NCBI GenBank assembly: GCA_024641725.1
Contig: JAHECM010000106.1
Coordinates: 1,369 to 9,066 of the forward strand
Direction: 5' to 3'
Source: Limnohabitans sp.
GTDB taxonomy: Bacteria; Pseudomonadota; Gammaproteobacteria; Burkholderiales; Burkholderiaceae_C
Length of the DNA stretch: 7,698 nucleotides
Below the pieces are notes generated by a model. That model worked only from the letters and a program-made list of their open reading frames with translations, was not told the DNA's origin and did no database searches. The translations under genes and the position numbers were made by a program. How positions within the stretch are numbered: position 1 is the stretch's first letter; every line of letters starts with the position of its first letter. Shown piece by piece: positions 1 to 4,884 of the stretch.

Positions 1-240
1 GCGGACGAGGTGCTGCTGTACTGCTTCAACCACGCCGCCGAAGTCTGGTGGAAAGGCATCGAGACCAAGCTGACGCGCTTGGACAAATTGCAGGTCTGGC
101 GCGTGCCGACCGAGAGTTCACAAGAGCTGGCCAAACTGGCCGAGCGCAGCATGCAGCTGCAGGCCACCGTACAAGAAGGTGAAGTCACTTTCAGCAGCGA
201 CAAGGGCAGCGTGCACATTGAGCTGACCCGCTGGAAGTGA
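1..240 (+). CDS. yaeQ: YaeQ family protein, C-terminal fragment (5' end outside window)
   Basis: The reading frame is open from base 1 and ends at TGA 238-240, so only the last 79 residues are visible. They match the C-terminal half of the YaeQ family: a segment with AEVWWKGIETKLTRLDKLQV, then LAKLAERSMQLQATVQEG, and a final short beta-strand region ending in LTRWK. YaeQ proteins are about 180 residues long, so a little over half the gene lies upstream. The family has a PD-(D/E)XK nuclease-like fold. Its cellular role is not firmly established, and an early link to RfaH-type antitermination was not upheld as far as I know. The gene converges on the DUF3717/DUF1289 gene, with an 89-base gap that holds no convincing terminator. 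Family assignment is confident; function is not. Confidence 0.88.
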   Translation, partial: ADEVLLYCFNHAAEVWWKGIETKLTRLDKLQVWRVPTESSQELAKLAERSMQLQATVQEGEVTFSSDKGSVHIELTRWK

Positions 241-329
241 GGGCCCAGAGGCTGGGTGCGCGGTCACCCCTGCGGCCAGGGTCCTGAGGTCAGGGTTTTG
301 CGGGCAGGCCTCACGGCCCCGCCCCAAAC

Positions 330-791
330 TCACAGTTTGAGGTCCAGCGAGCCCTGCGCCTCGGCGGCGGCCTTGGCCCAGTGGCGGTCTTCGGCGGCAC
401 GCTCCGCATACCTGTTGAAGCGCCACGAGCTGCCTTCTACGGTGATGCGGTGCCACACGGCGCGTTTTTCGCCGGGTGTCATTTCCGTCCACAACTGCAC
501 TTCTTCAAAAGTTCGGCCGCAGCCCTTGCAGCTGTCATCGCCTTGGCTGGTGGAGCAAATCGCAATACAAGGCGTGTCGGGTGTGCTGGCGTACCAATCT
601 TGCCAAGCCTCAGCGGCCGCCAATGGCAGGCTGAACTCGTCGGCAAAATCTTGCTTGAAATACACCATCTGGCCATACACATCGGCCAGCGCACGCAGCT
701 CGCGTGGCAGGGCCACCCCGTCGGGCGAGGGGTTTTTAACGCGCCAGTGGTTGATGGCAGCTTCGATGTCGGTGATGTGGATGCCGGCCAT
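330..791 (-). CDS. DUF3717-DUF1289 protein, four-cysteine, function unknown
   Basis: A 153-residue protein with two recognisable parts. Residues about 4-68 (ITDIEAAINHWR ... LADVYGQMVYF ... AWQDWY) resemble DUF3717, a family I know mainly from Burkholderiales. Residues about 72-120 resemble DUF1289 (YdhL-like): PCIAICS, then CKGCGRTFEEVQLW, then MTPGEKRAVW. Cysteines 75, 79, 88 and 91 (C-x3-C-x8-C-x2-C) are placed as if to bind a metal or Fe-S cluster, but the ligand is inference. The C-terminus (121-153) is charged and probably helical. I chose the ATG at 791 because DUF3717 similarity begins there, AAGAAG lies just upstream, and a good -10 (TATGAT, 814-819) would place the transcript start near 807. 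The frame stays open to 929, but that extension would run antisense through the riboswitch and has no family character. No signal peptide or membrane segment, so likely cytoplasmic. Confidence 0.85.
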   Translation of the reverse strand: MAGIHITDIEAAINHWRVKNPSPDGVALPRELRALADVYGQMVYFKQDFADEFSLPLAAAEAWQDWYASTPDTPCIAICSTSQGDDSCKGCGRTFEEVQLWTEMTPGEKRAVWHRITVEGSSWRFNRYAERAAEDRHWAKAAAEAQGSLDLKL

Positions 792-813
792 GGTCTTCTT
801 GTGTGGGAGGGGG

Positions 814-819
814 ATCATA
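814..819 (-). promoter_or_regulatory. Candidate -10 box for the DUF3717-DUF1289 gene
   Basis: Read on the minus strand this is TATGAT, 5 of 6 matches to the sigma-70 -10 consensus. It would start a transcript about 16 bases before the ATG at 791. No good -35 lies at the usual distance (only G-rich sequence), so this is a moderate call. It also argues against the alternative ATG at 818, which falls inside the box. Confidence 0.35.
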
Positions 820-867
820 GCGGGTTCATCCCAAAGCCCCCAGATCGGGCAGGGGCACCGAGAGATC

Positions 868-883
868 GGTTCTAATCGGAACC
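868..883 (+). promoter_or_regulatory. Candidate promoter -10 with overlapping dyad, upstream of the riboswitch
   Basis: TCTAAT at 871-876 matches 5 of 6 bases of the -10 consensus and would place the transcript start near 882-884, just before the first base of the aptamer's closing stem at 886. This fits the expected start of a riboswitch leader. The same bases lie inside an inverted repeat, GGTTC (868-872) with GAACC (879-883). The repeat could be an operator or merely chance. The -35 region is not recognisable. The 94 bases between the two genes' signals (792-885) must hold both divergent promoters. Confidence 0.35.
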
Positions 884-885
884 CT

Positions 886-1014
886 GAAGGGGAGTAGCTC
901 CCGCCCACAACCGAGCCGGTTGTGAACACGACAGATCGTCAATACGTGGCCATGATGACCTCATGCCCTCCGGTCTGTCGGGTACAAAGCCTTTTTGTAC
1001 CGAGCAAGACCTTC
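886..1014 (+). promoter_or_regulatory. yybP-ykoY manganese riboswitch aptamer
   Basis: The family's signature elements are present in order. P1 closes by GAAGG (886-890) with CCTTC (1010-1014), and the conserved GGGGAGTAGC lies at 889-898. An 8-bp hairpin follows, CACAACCG (906-913) with CGGTTGTG (917-924). A further helix, CGACAGA (929-935) with TCTGTCG (974-980), encloses CGTCAATAC (937-945), the counterpart of the family's conserved CGTCA-type loop. Another 8-bp hairpin is GGTACAAA (981-988) with TTTGTACC (994-1001). The 3' conserved strand is GCAAGACC (1004-1011), close to the consensus GCGAGACC. In characterised members the two loops dock and bind Mn2+, switching on Mn2+ exporters or TerC-family genes. 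The gene directly downstream is of exactly that class, which supports the call independently. Ligand and ON behaviour are from family knowledge, not shown here. Confidence 0.93.
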
Positions 1015-1107
1015 GACCTCAACCCGTGCAGGGTCCGTCGAAGGCAAACCTCCCGTTTTGTCAAACACGCTTGCACGGACTTTGAATTCAAGTCACCGGA
1101 GTGATGC
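1010..1107 (+). promoter_or_regulatory. Riboswitch expression platform and ribosome binding site of the TerC-family gene
   Basis: The 3' strand of aptamer stem P1 can instead form a perfect 8-bp hairpin, CCTTCGAC (1010-1017) with GTCGAAGG (1037-1044), topped by an inner stem ACCC (1022-1025) with GGGT (1031-1034). The two pairings are mutually exclusive, as expected of a switch. No T-run follows the hairpin directly (TTTT is only at 1055-1058, 11 bases away), so a simple intrinsic terminator is not evident. Further alternatives exist: CCGTGCA (1024-1030) with TGCACGG (1072-1078), GTCCGT (1033-1038) with ACGGAC (1075-1080), and a small hairpin GACTT/AAGTC (1078-1094) just before the Shine-Dalgarno GGAG at 1098-1101. 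CTCC at 1050-1053 could pair with that GGAG, but only over 4 bp. The output (translation, Rho or termination) is unresolved. Confidence 0.65.
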
Positions 1108-1794
1108 ATGGAACTTTTCTCAACCCCTTGGTGGTCGGCCCTGTTGGCGATCATTCTCATTGACCTCGTGCTGGCGGGCGACAACGCCATTGTCATTGCC
1201 TTGGCCGCGCGCAGCTTGCCCCCAGATTTGCAAAAGAAAGCCATCGTCTGGGGCACGGTGGGTGCGATCGCCGTGCGCAGCGTCATGACGCTGGGCGTGG
1301 TGTGGCTGCTGCAAATCCCAGGCCTGATGCTGGTGGGCGGCCTGGGCTTGCTGTGGATCGCCTACAAGCTGCTGGCCGACACGGGGCACAGCGATGACCA
1401 TGGGCCTGTAGCCGCCACCTTTTGGGGGGCCATGAAAACCATCATCGTGGCCGACGCGCTGATGGGCGTGGACAACGTGCTGGGCGTGGCCGGGGCCGCG
1501 CACGGCGCGTGGGACTTGGTGATCATTGGTTTGCTGGTCAGCGTGCCTATCGTGGTGTTTGGCAGTTCGGTGGTGCTCAAGTTGGTCGAGCGCTTCCCGG
1601 TCATCATTCAGTTGGGCGCGGCGGTGCTGGCGTTCACGGCCGCCAAAATGGTGATTGGCGAGCCCTGGTTGGACGGTGTGTTTGACGCGCCAGCCAACGC
1701 CTGGCTGCATTGGCTGGTGTATGCGGTGTCGGTCGTGGGGGTTTTGGGCTTGGGCACTTGGGCGTCCCGCCGCACCACCCCGACCGAGGCATAA
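1108..1794 (+). CDS. TerC/YjbE-family integral membrane protein, likely Mn2+ exporter
   Basis: A 228-residue, strongly hydrophobic protein with about seven membrane segments (roughly 9-29, 45-66, 70-90, 104-126, 135-155, 165-183 and 198-217). It carries the two internally related TerC motifs: IDLVLAGDNAIVIALAA (residues 18-34) and VADALMGVDNVLGVAGAA (114-131). The acidic/Asn pairs D25-N26 and D122-N123 lie within membrane helices and are the likely metal-binding residues. Length and motifs fit the YjbE type, a group noted for lying behind yybP-ykoY riboswitches. Relatives export Mn2+ or supply it to exported enzymes. The start is ATG 1108, with GGAG six bases upstream. The charged loop at 91-99 (DTGHSDDHG) is typical. 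It converges on the M48 protease gene with a 36-base gap. Family assignment is very secure; substrate is inferred from the riboswitch and relatives. Confidence 0.92.
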   Translation: MELFSTPWWSALLAIILIDLVLAGDNAIVIALAARSLPPDLQKKAIVWGTVGAIAVRSVMTLGVVWLLQIPGLMLVGGLGLLWIAYKLLADTGHSDDHGPVAATFWGAMKTIIVADALMGVDNVLGVAGAAHGAWDLVIIGLLVSVPIVVFGSSVVLKLVERFPVIIQLGAAVLAFTAAKMVIGEPWLDGVFDAPANAWLHWLVYAVSVVGVLGLGTWASRRTTPTEA

Positions 1795-1807
1795 GGTGCA
1801 TGCGCTG

Positions 1808-1826
1808 GCACGCTGGGTCTGCGTGC
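1808..1826. terminator. Short hairpin between convergent genes, possible weak bidirectional terminator
   Basis: GCACGC (1808-1813) pairs perfectly with GCGTGC (1821-1826) around a 7-base loop, filling the 36-base gap between the convergent TerC-family and M48 genes. Placement fits a shared terminator, but there is no T-tract on either strand, so it may only block read-through weakly or be chance. Confidence 0.25.
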
Positions 1827-1830
1827 AGGC

Positions 1831-3414
1831 TCAGCGTTGGCGCTGTTCTTGTTGCATCTCGCGCAGCTGCGTCTGGAACTGTCGCAAGCGAGCGTCCACG
1901 ATGGACGCCTCAATGTGGTCTGCCGCTGGGCTGCGATCGCTGCGGATCAGGTCTTGCGCGGCGCGCAAACGGTCAATCGCCCCTGGCACGTCCATCTTGA
2001 GCCATTGGGCTTCGCTTTCGGCGCGCAAGGCAGCGACCGCTTGTCCCTGCGCACGCAACAAGCCCGCCAGCACCTGCCAGGCTTGGGCATCGGCCGGTGA
2101 GGCGGCAATGTGTTCGCGCAGTTGCCGCATCACGTCGGCCGCAGCGGCCGCTGCGGTCGGTGTTGGCCCGGGTGTCCGCGTTTGGGTCAGCGCTTGCGCC
2201 AAGGCCATCAACTCCGGGCGGGGCAAATGCCCCGGCAGACTCGGGCCGAGCAGGCGCACCACTTGGGCAAAATCGTTTTGCATGGCCAACGCCTCGGCCT
2301 GCAGCAGCCGCACCAAGCGGGCCGCCTCGGGCCTGAGCTGCACGGCCAGCGCCAAGGATTGCAGGGTGCTGTTGGCCCCTGGCCAGTCGCGCAGCAGCAT
2401 GTGCGCCAAGCTGGCGGCGTAGAGTCGCCCGGCCCGCTCCCTTGGGCTCAGCTGTGAGCCCATGTCTTGTGCCCCGGCCACCCAGGCCCGCAAAGCGTCC
2501 ACGCTGTTTTGCGACAAGACCCGTGCTCGGGCGGCCAGCAGGGCCTGCTCAAACTCATGCGCCGCGGTGCCCTTGCTGGGCAAGCTCAGTGGCAAACGGC
2601 CTTGCATGTCGGCAATGCGCTCGGTGGTCAAAGGGTGGCTGCGCAGATAGGGAAAGGCCCCGCTGTCGTTCACCCCTGCGGCTTGCTGGAGCTTGCCAAA
2701 CATGCCCACAAAGCCCCGCGGGTCGTATCCGGCTTCGCTCAGCACGCCAAAGCCCACACGGTCGGCTTCGCGCTCCATGTCGCGGGTGTAGCTCAGCTGC
2801 GACTGGATGGCGGCGGCCTGACCCCCCACGATCAAAGCCTGGCCGGCCTGGCCGGAGCTGCTTTTGCTGGCCGCCAGTGCGCCCAAAATCATGGAGCCCA
2901 AAATCAGCGGGGTCATTTTGGACTGGCTGTCCATGGACCGGGCAATGTGGCGCTGTGTGACGTGGCTGAGCTCGTGCGCCAGCACAGACGCCAGCTCATC
3001 GTCCGACGAGACCACCGCGATCAGGCCCAGGTGCACGCCCAGGTAACCCCCGGGCAGGGCAAAGGCGTTGACCGAACGGTCGCGCCCCAGCAGCAAGCGC
3101 CAGGCAAAACGCTCGCGCAGCTCGGGCGACAGCTCGCCCCGCGCTGCCGCCGCTTGCAGCAAAGGCGTCCACAGCCGCTGGATGTACTCGTCCAGCACCG
3201 GGTCTTCGAGGTAGTCGGGGTCGCGGTACAACTCACGGGCGATGCGGTCGCCCAATTGGCGCTCGGCGCTCAGCGAGATGCTTTCGCCCTCGCCCAGCGA
3301 GGGCAAGGCACTGCGCTGCGCCCAGGCAGGCGGCAGGCTCAGGGTGCAAGCCAGCGCCACGGCGCACAAACGGGTTGGCCAGGGCCAAGAATGGGTCAGC
3401 GGTGGTCGGGTCAA
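1831..3414 (-). CDS. BepA/YfgC-like M48 family periplasmic zinc metalloprotease with TPR-like C-terminus
   Basis: A 527-residue protein. Residues 1-32 form a signal peptide: basic/polar start, hydrophobic LCAVALACTLSLPP, then AWA before a likely cleavage at Q33. The M48 domain spans about 45-275. HELSH at 147-151 supplies zinc ligands H147 and H151 and catalytic E148, and E216 in READRVG is the third ligand. SHPLTTERI (259-267) corresponds to the loop whose histidine (H260 here) acts as a regulatory switch in E. coli BepA. The rest (about 285-527) is alanine/leucine-rich helical sequence typical of TPR repeats. BepA degrades or assists outer-membrane proteins such as LptD, so an envelope quality-control role is inferred. 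The start codon is TTG at 3414: an in-frame stop lies five codons upstream, no ATG or GTG lies between, and GAGG sits 10 bases before it. Later starts would remove the basic part of the signal peptide. Confidence 0.9.
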   Translation of the reverse strand: MTRPPLTHSWPWPTRLCAVALACTLSLPPAWAQRSALPSLGEGESISLSAERQLGDRIARELYRDPDYLEDPVLDEYIQRLWTPLLQAAAARGELSPELRERFAWRLLLGRDRSVNAFALPGGYLGVHLGLIAVVSSDDELASVLAHELSHVTQRHIARSMDSQSKMTPLILGSMILGALAASKSSSGQAGQALIVGGQAAAIQSQLSYTRDMEREADRVGFGVLSEAGYDPRGFVGMFGKLQQAAGVNDSGAFPYLRSHPLTTERIADMQGRLPLSLPSKGTAAHEFEQALLAARARVLSQNSVDALRAWVAGAQDMGSQLSPRERAGRLYAASLAHMLLRDWPGANSTLQSLALAVQLRPEAARLVRLLQAEALAMQNDFAQVVRLLGPSLPGHLPRPELMALAQALTQTRTPGPTPTAAAAAADVMRQLREHIAASPADAQAWQVLAGLLRAQGQAVAALRAESEAQWLKMDVPGAIDRLRAAQDLIRSDRSPAADHIEASIVDARLRQFQTQLREMQQEQRQR

Positions 3415-3507
3415 ACGGGCAAATCCTCAAGCGTGCAGGGCAGCGTTGGCCGTATCATGCGCCATTCTTGAGAAGATTTTGTAAACCTCTATTTCCGCAG
3501 GTAAAGC
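3415..3507. promoter_or_regulatory. Divergent intergenic region between the M48 gene and moaC
   Basis: This 93-base gap must hold both promoters. For the minus strand a -35-like TTTACA lies at 3480-3485, but the best -10 (CATGAT, 3455-3460) sits at a long 19-base spacing. For the plus strand TTGAGA at 3468-3473 resembles a -35 without a good -10. The moaC Shine-Dalgarno is AGG at 3499-3501, six bases before the ATG. No operator dyad or riboswitch is recognisable; in particular I see no Moco-type RNA motif. Confidence 0.3.
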
Positions 3508-3996
3508 ATGAGTTCCAGTGCCTCCAACTTGACCCATTTTGACGCCCAAGGCCAGGCCCACATGGTGGACGTGGGCCGCAAAACCAGCACCCACCGCGTG
3601 GCGGTGGCCACGGGACGCATCCACATGGAGCCCGCCACGCTGGCGCTGATCCAGTCGGGCACCGCCAAAAAGGGCGACGTGCTGGGCATTGCCCGCATCG
3701 CCGGCATCATGGGCGCCAAAAAGACCAGCGATCTCATCCCCCTGTGCCACCCCATCGCGCTGACCCGTGTGGCGGTGGAGTTGGAGGTGCTGGGCGCAGA
3801 AAACACCGTGGTGTGCACCGCCACGGCAGAAACCGTGGGCCAAACAGGCGTCGAGATGGAAGCCCTCACCGCCGTGCAGGTGGCCCTGCTCACCATCTAC
3901 GACATGTGCAAAGCCGTTGACCGGGGCATGACCATGACCGGCATCACGCTGATGGAAAAGCACGGGGGCAAGTCGGGGTCGTGGGTGGCCAAGTAG
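3508..3996 (+). CDS. moaC: Cyclic pyranopterin monophosphate synthase MoaC
   Basis: A 162-residue protein matching the whole MoaC family (E. coli MoaC is 161 residues). With the radical-SAM enzyme MoaA it forms cyclic pyranopterin monophosphate from GTP, the first stage of molybdenum cofactor synthesis, in the cytoplasm. MoaC itself converts the 3',8-cyclo-GTP intermediate. Diagnostic stretches are THFDAQGQAHMVDVGRK (9-25), AKKGDVLGIARIAGIMGAKK (53-72), LIPLCHPI (76-83), VEMEALTAVQVALLTIYDMC (115-134), KAVDRGM (135-141) and LMEKHGGKSGSW (148-159). By alignment with E. coli numbering (offset 4) the active-site residues are K55, H81, E116, E118, D132, K135 and K151, all present. ATG 3508 has a good ribosome site and the family N-terminus begins right there. 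It is divergent from the M48 protease gene and has no other moa gene beside it in this window. Confidence 0.97.
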   Translation: MSSSASNLTHFDAQGQAHMVDVGRKTSTHRVAVATGRIHMEPATLALIQSGTAKKGDVLGIARIAGIMGAKKTSDLIPLCHPIALTRVAVELEVLGAENTVVCTATAETVGQTGVEMEALTAVQVALLTIYDMCKAVDRGMTMTGITLMEKHGGKSGSWVAK

Positions 3997-4136
3997 AAAA
4001 GTGGTTGATATTCAATGAGTTAACTACGCCTGTGTTGTCATGGTCTGCTGTATGAGACGATCTTGATGCCGAGGTGACCCTGCAGCTCAACGCTGATTCG
4101 AGCCAGGAATGGCGTTTATCGCCATAGCTGAAGCCC
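3997..4136. other. Spacer between moaC and mazF with a small hairpin
   Basis: No gene is supported in these 140 bases. The left part (3997-4070) looks richer in A/T than the flanking genes and contains the palindrome AGTTAACT (4018-4025). A 6-bp hairpin, ATGGCG (4109-4114) with CGCCAT (4120-4125) and loop TTTAT, lies just beyond the mazF stop. It could end the mazEF transcript, but no T-run follows it on either strand. The change in composition at the moaC stop may mark the edge of inserted DNA, though no target-site repeat or integrase was seen. Confidence 0.4.
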
Positions 4137-4481
4137 TCAGGAAATCATGAGCAGGGCTTTCATCTTGGCCCTGACGTGCAACATCACGTCGGCCGGTACA
4201 AGGGCTTTTTTCTTCGCCCTACGCACTTTCCAATCCAAGGATTTGACTTGATCTGACAACACGGCGCAGTCAACACCGTCGACTTGGCTCAACACCTCGA
4301 ACGGGTGTCCTTTGATTTTGGTGGTCATTGGACAGCAAACCATCAGTCCCGTTTTACCGTTGTAACTGGCCGGACTGATCACCAAGGCAGGGCGATGGCC
4401 TGCTTGCTCATGTCCGGCTTGGGGATCAAACTCCAGCCAGACCACGTCACCTGCATCGGGAACATAGCCGCGTGTGGCCAT
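4137..4481 (-). CDS. mazF: MazF-type endoribonuclease toxin
   Basis: A 114-residue protein closely resembling E. coli MazF (111 residues) along its length. The signature PDAGDVVWLEFDPQAGHEQA (8-27) is followed by GHRPALVISP (28-37), NGKTGLMVCCPMTT (41-54), KGHPFEV (57-63) and LSDQVKSLDWKVRRAKKK (75-92). The residues equivalent to catalytic E24, R29 and T52 of E. coli are E25, R30 and T53, so the toxin looks intact. MazF dimers cut mRNA at short specific sequences and stop growth when not neutralised by MazE; the cut site cannot be read from this sequence. Its ATG overlaps the mazE stop by one base (TAATG), and GAGG lies seven bases upstream within mazE (4489-4492). Translation is therefore probably coupled to mazE, favouring antitoxin-first synthesis. 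The C-terminus (LLMIS) is of usual length. Confidence 0.96.
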   Translation of the reverse strand: MATRGYVPDAGDVVWLEFDPQAGHEQAGHRPALVISPASYNGKTGLMVCCPMTTKIKGHPFEVLSQVDGVDCAVLSDQVKSLDWKVRRAKKKALVPADVMLHVRAKMKALLMIS

Positions 4482-4723
4482 TACAAAGCCTCTTTGCCAA
4501 CCGGCTTGCCAAAGCTGAATTCGCTGTGCGCGTTATCCGACGTGATGCCCGCCAGCAGCTCATCTAAGCTGTAAGTCACATTTTCTGAGGGCTGGATGGT
4601 GATGCGCCCGCGTGAAACGACCAGCTCCACTTTTTGCTCGAGAGCGTAACCCGCGGCCTTCAATGCCGCGGTGGGCAGACGCAATGCGGGACTGTTGCCC
4701 CATTTGCGGATGACAGCTTCCAT
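4481..4723 (-). CDS. mazE: MazE-type AbrB-fold antitoxin
   Basis: An 80-residue protein, close to the 82 residues of E. coli MazE. The N-terminal half (1-48) is a swapped-hairpin AbrB DNA-binding domain with IRKWGNSPALRLP (5-17), then KVELVVSRGRITIQP (31-45). The C-terminal half (YSLDELLAGITSDNAHSEFS, 51-70, and GKPVGKEAL, 72-80) is the tail that wraps the toxin in known MazEF complexes. ATG 4723 has a strong AAGGAG seven bases upstream. It is the first gene of the mazEF operon and in this family represses its own promoter, more strongly with MazF bound. A matching dyad lies directly upstream. The antitoxin is expected to be labile to Lon or Clp proteases, which is family knowledge. No sign of truncation. 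Confidence 0.95.
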   Translation of the reverse strand: MEAVIRKWGNSPALRLPTAALKAAGYALEQKVELVVSRGRITIQPSENVTYSLDELLAGITSDNAHSEFSFGKPVGKEAL

Positions 4724-4740
4724 AAAAATTCTCCTTGTAC

Positions 4741-4759
4741 GTATCTACATTGTAGACAC
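4741..4759. promoter_or_regulatory. Dyad upstream of mazE, likely MazE/MazEF operator
   Basis: TCTACA (4744-4749) and TGTAGA (4751-4756) form a perfect inverted repeat around the single base 4750, extended by two further matching pairs (4741/4759 and 4742/4758) beyond one mismatch. It covers the -10 box of the mazEF promoter, so bound repressor would block polymerase. Position and symmetry fit the autoregulation known for MazEF; the specific binder is inferred. Confidence 0.6.
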
Positions 4760-4777
4760 TTCCTTCCTGTGGATCAA
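4749..4777 (-). promoter_or_regulatory. mazEF promoter
   Basis: Read on the minus strand, TTGATC (4772-4777) and TACAAT (4749-4754) are separated by exactly 17 bases, matching sigma-70 consensus at 4/6 and 5/6 positions. A transcript would start near 4742, giving a leader of about 20 bases that contains the AAGGAG ribosome site. This gives mazEF its own promoter, independent of the upstream glutamate-synthase-domain gene. Confidence 0.6.
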
Positions 4778-4781
4778 CACA

Positions 4782-4795
4782 AGCAGCGGGCTGCT
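4782..4795 (-). terminator. Small hairpin after the glutamate-synthase-domain gene, weak terminator candidate
   Basis: AGCAG (4782-4786) pairs with CTGCT (4791-4795) around a CGGG loop. On the minus strand it is followed by TTGTGTTG, only a poor U-tract. It lies between the upstream gene and the mazEF -35 box, where a terminator would be useful, but the stem is short. Confidence 0.2.
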
Positions 4796-4803
4796 AAGTC
4801 AAT

Positions 4804-4856
4804 GCCCAAGGACGGACCCCAGCCCCGTTTACACAAAACTCTGTACACCCTTGGGC
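4804..4856. repeat. 8-bp inverted repeat in the 3' region of the glutamate-synthase-domain gene
   Basis: GCCCAAGG (4804-4811) is perfectly complementary to CCTTGGGC (4849-4856), with 37 bases between. It sits about 30 bases past the stop of the minus-strand gene and could fold in its 3' untranslated RNA. The long loop makes function doubtful. The remainder of the 4724-4884 gap holds the mazEF signals and nothing else I recognise. Confidence 0.3.
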
Positions 4857-4884
4857 CAGGGCTTGCAAAAAATGGGCGCTGATG

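Noticed and set aside
241..329. Terminator between the convergent yaeQ and DUF3717-DUF1289 genes
   Set aside because: Only a 5-bp stem with a wobble pair (around GAGGT and GCCTC) could be drawn, without a T-tract.
330..929. Longer 199-residue version of the DUF3717-DUF1289 protein starting at 929
   Set aside because: The extra 46 residues match no family character, run antisense through the riboswitch aptamer and its promoter, and have no better ribosome site than the ATG at 791.
1010..1058. Classical Rho-independent terminator in the riboswitch platform
   Set aside because: The hairpin is strong, but the nearest T-run (TTTT, 1055-1058) is 11 bases beyond the stem, too far for a normal intrinsic terminator.
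922..1286. Short open frames on both strands across the riboswitch leader
   Set aside because: They lie over structured RNA or the antisense of the TerC-family start, with arginine-rich, motif-free translations and no ribosome sites.
2467..3471. 334-codon open frame on the plus strand opposite the M48 protease gene
   Set aside because: It is the antisense of a clearly recognisable protease with signal peptide and HELSH motif. Its translation is Q/G/A/R-rich low-information sequence typical of GC-rich shadow frames.
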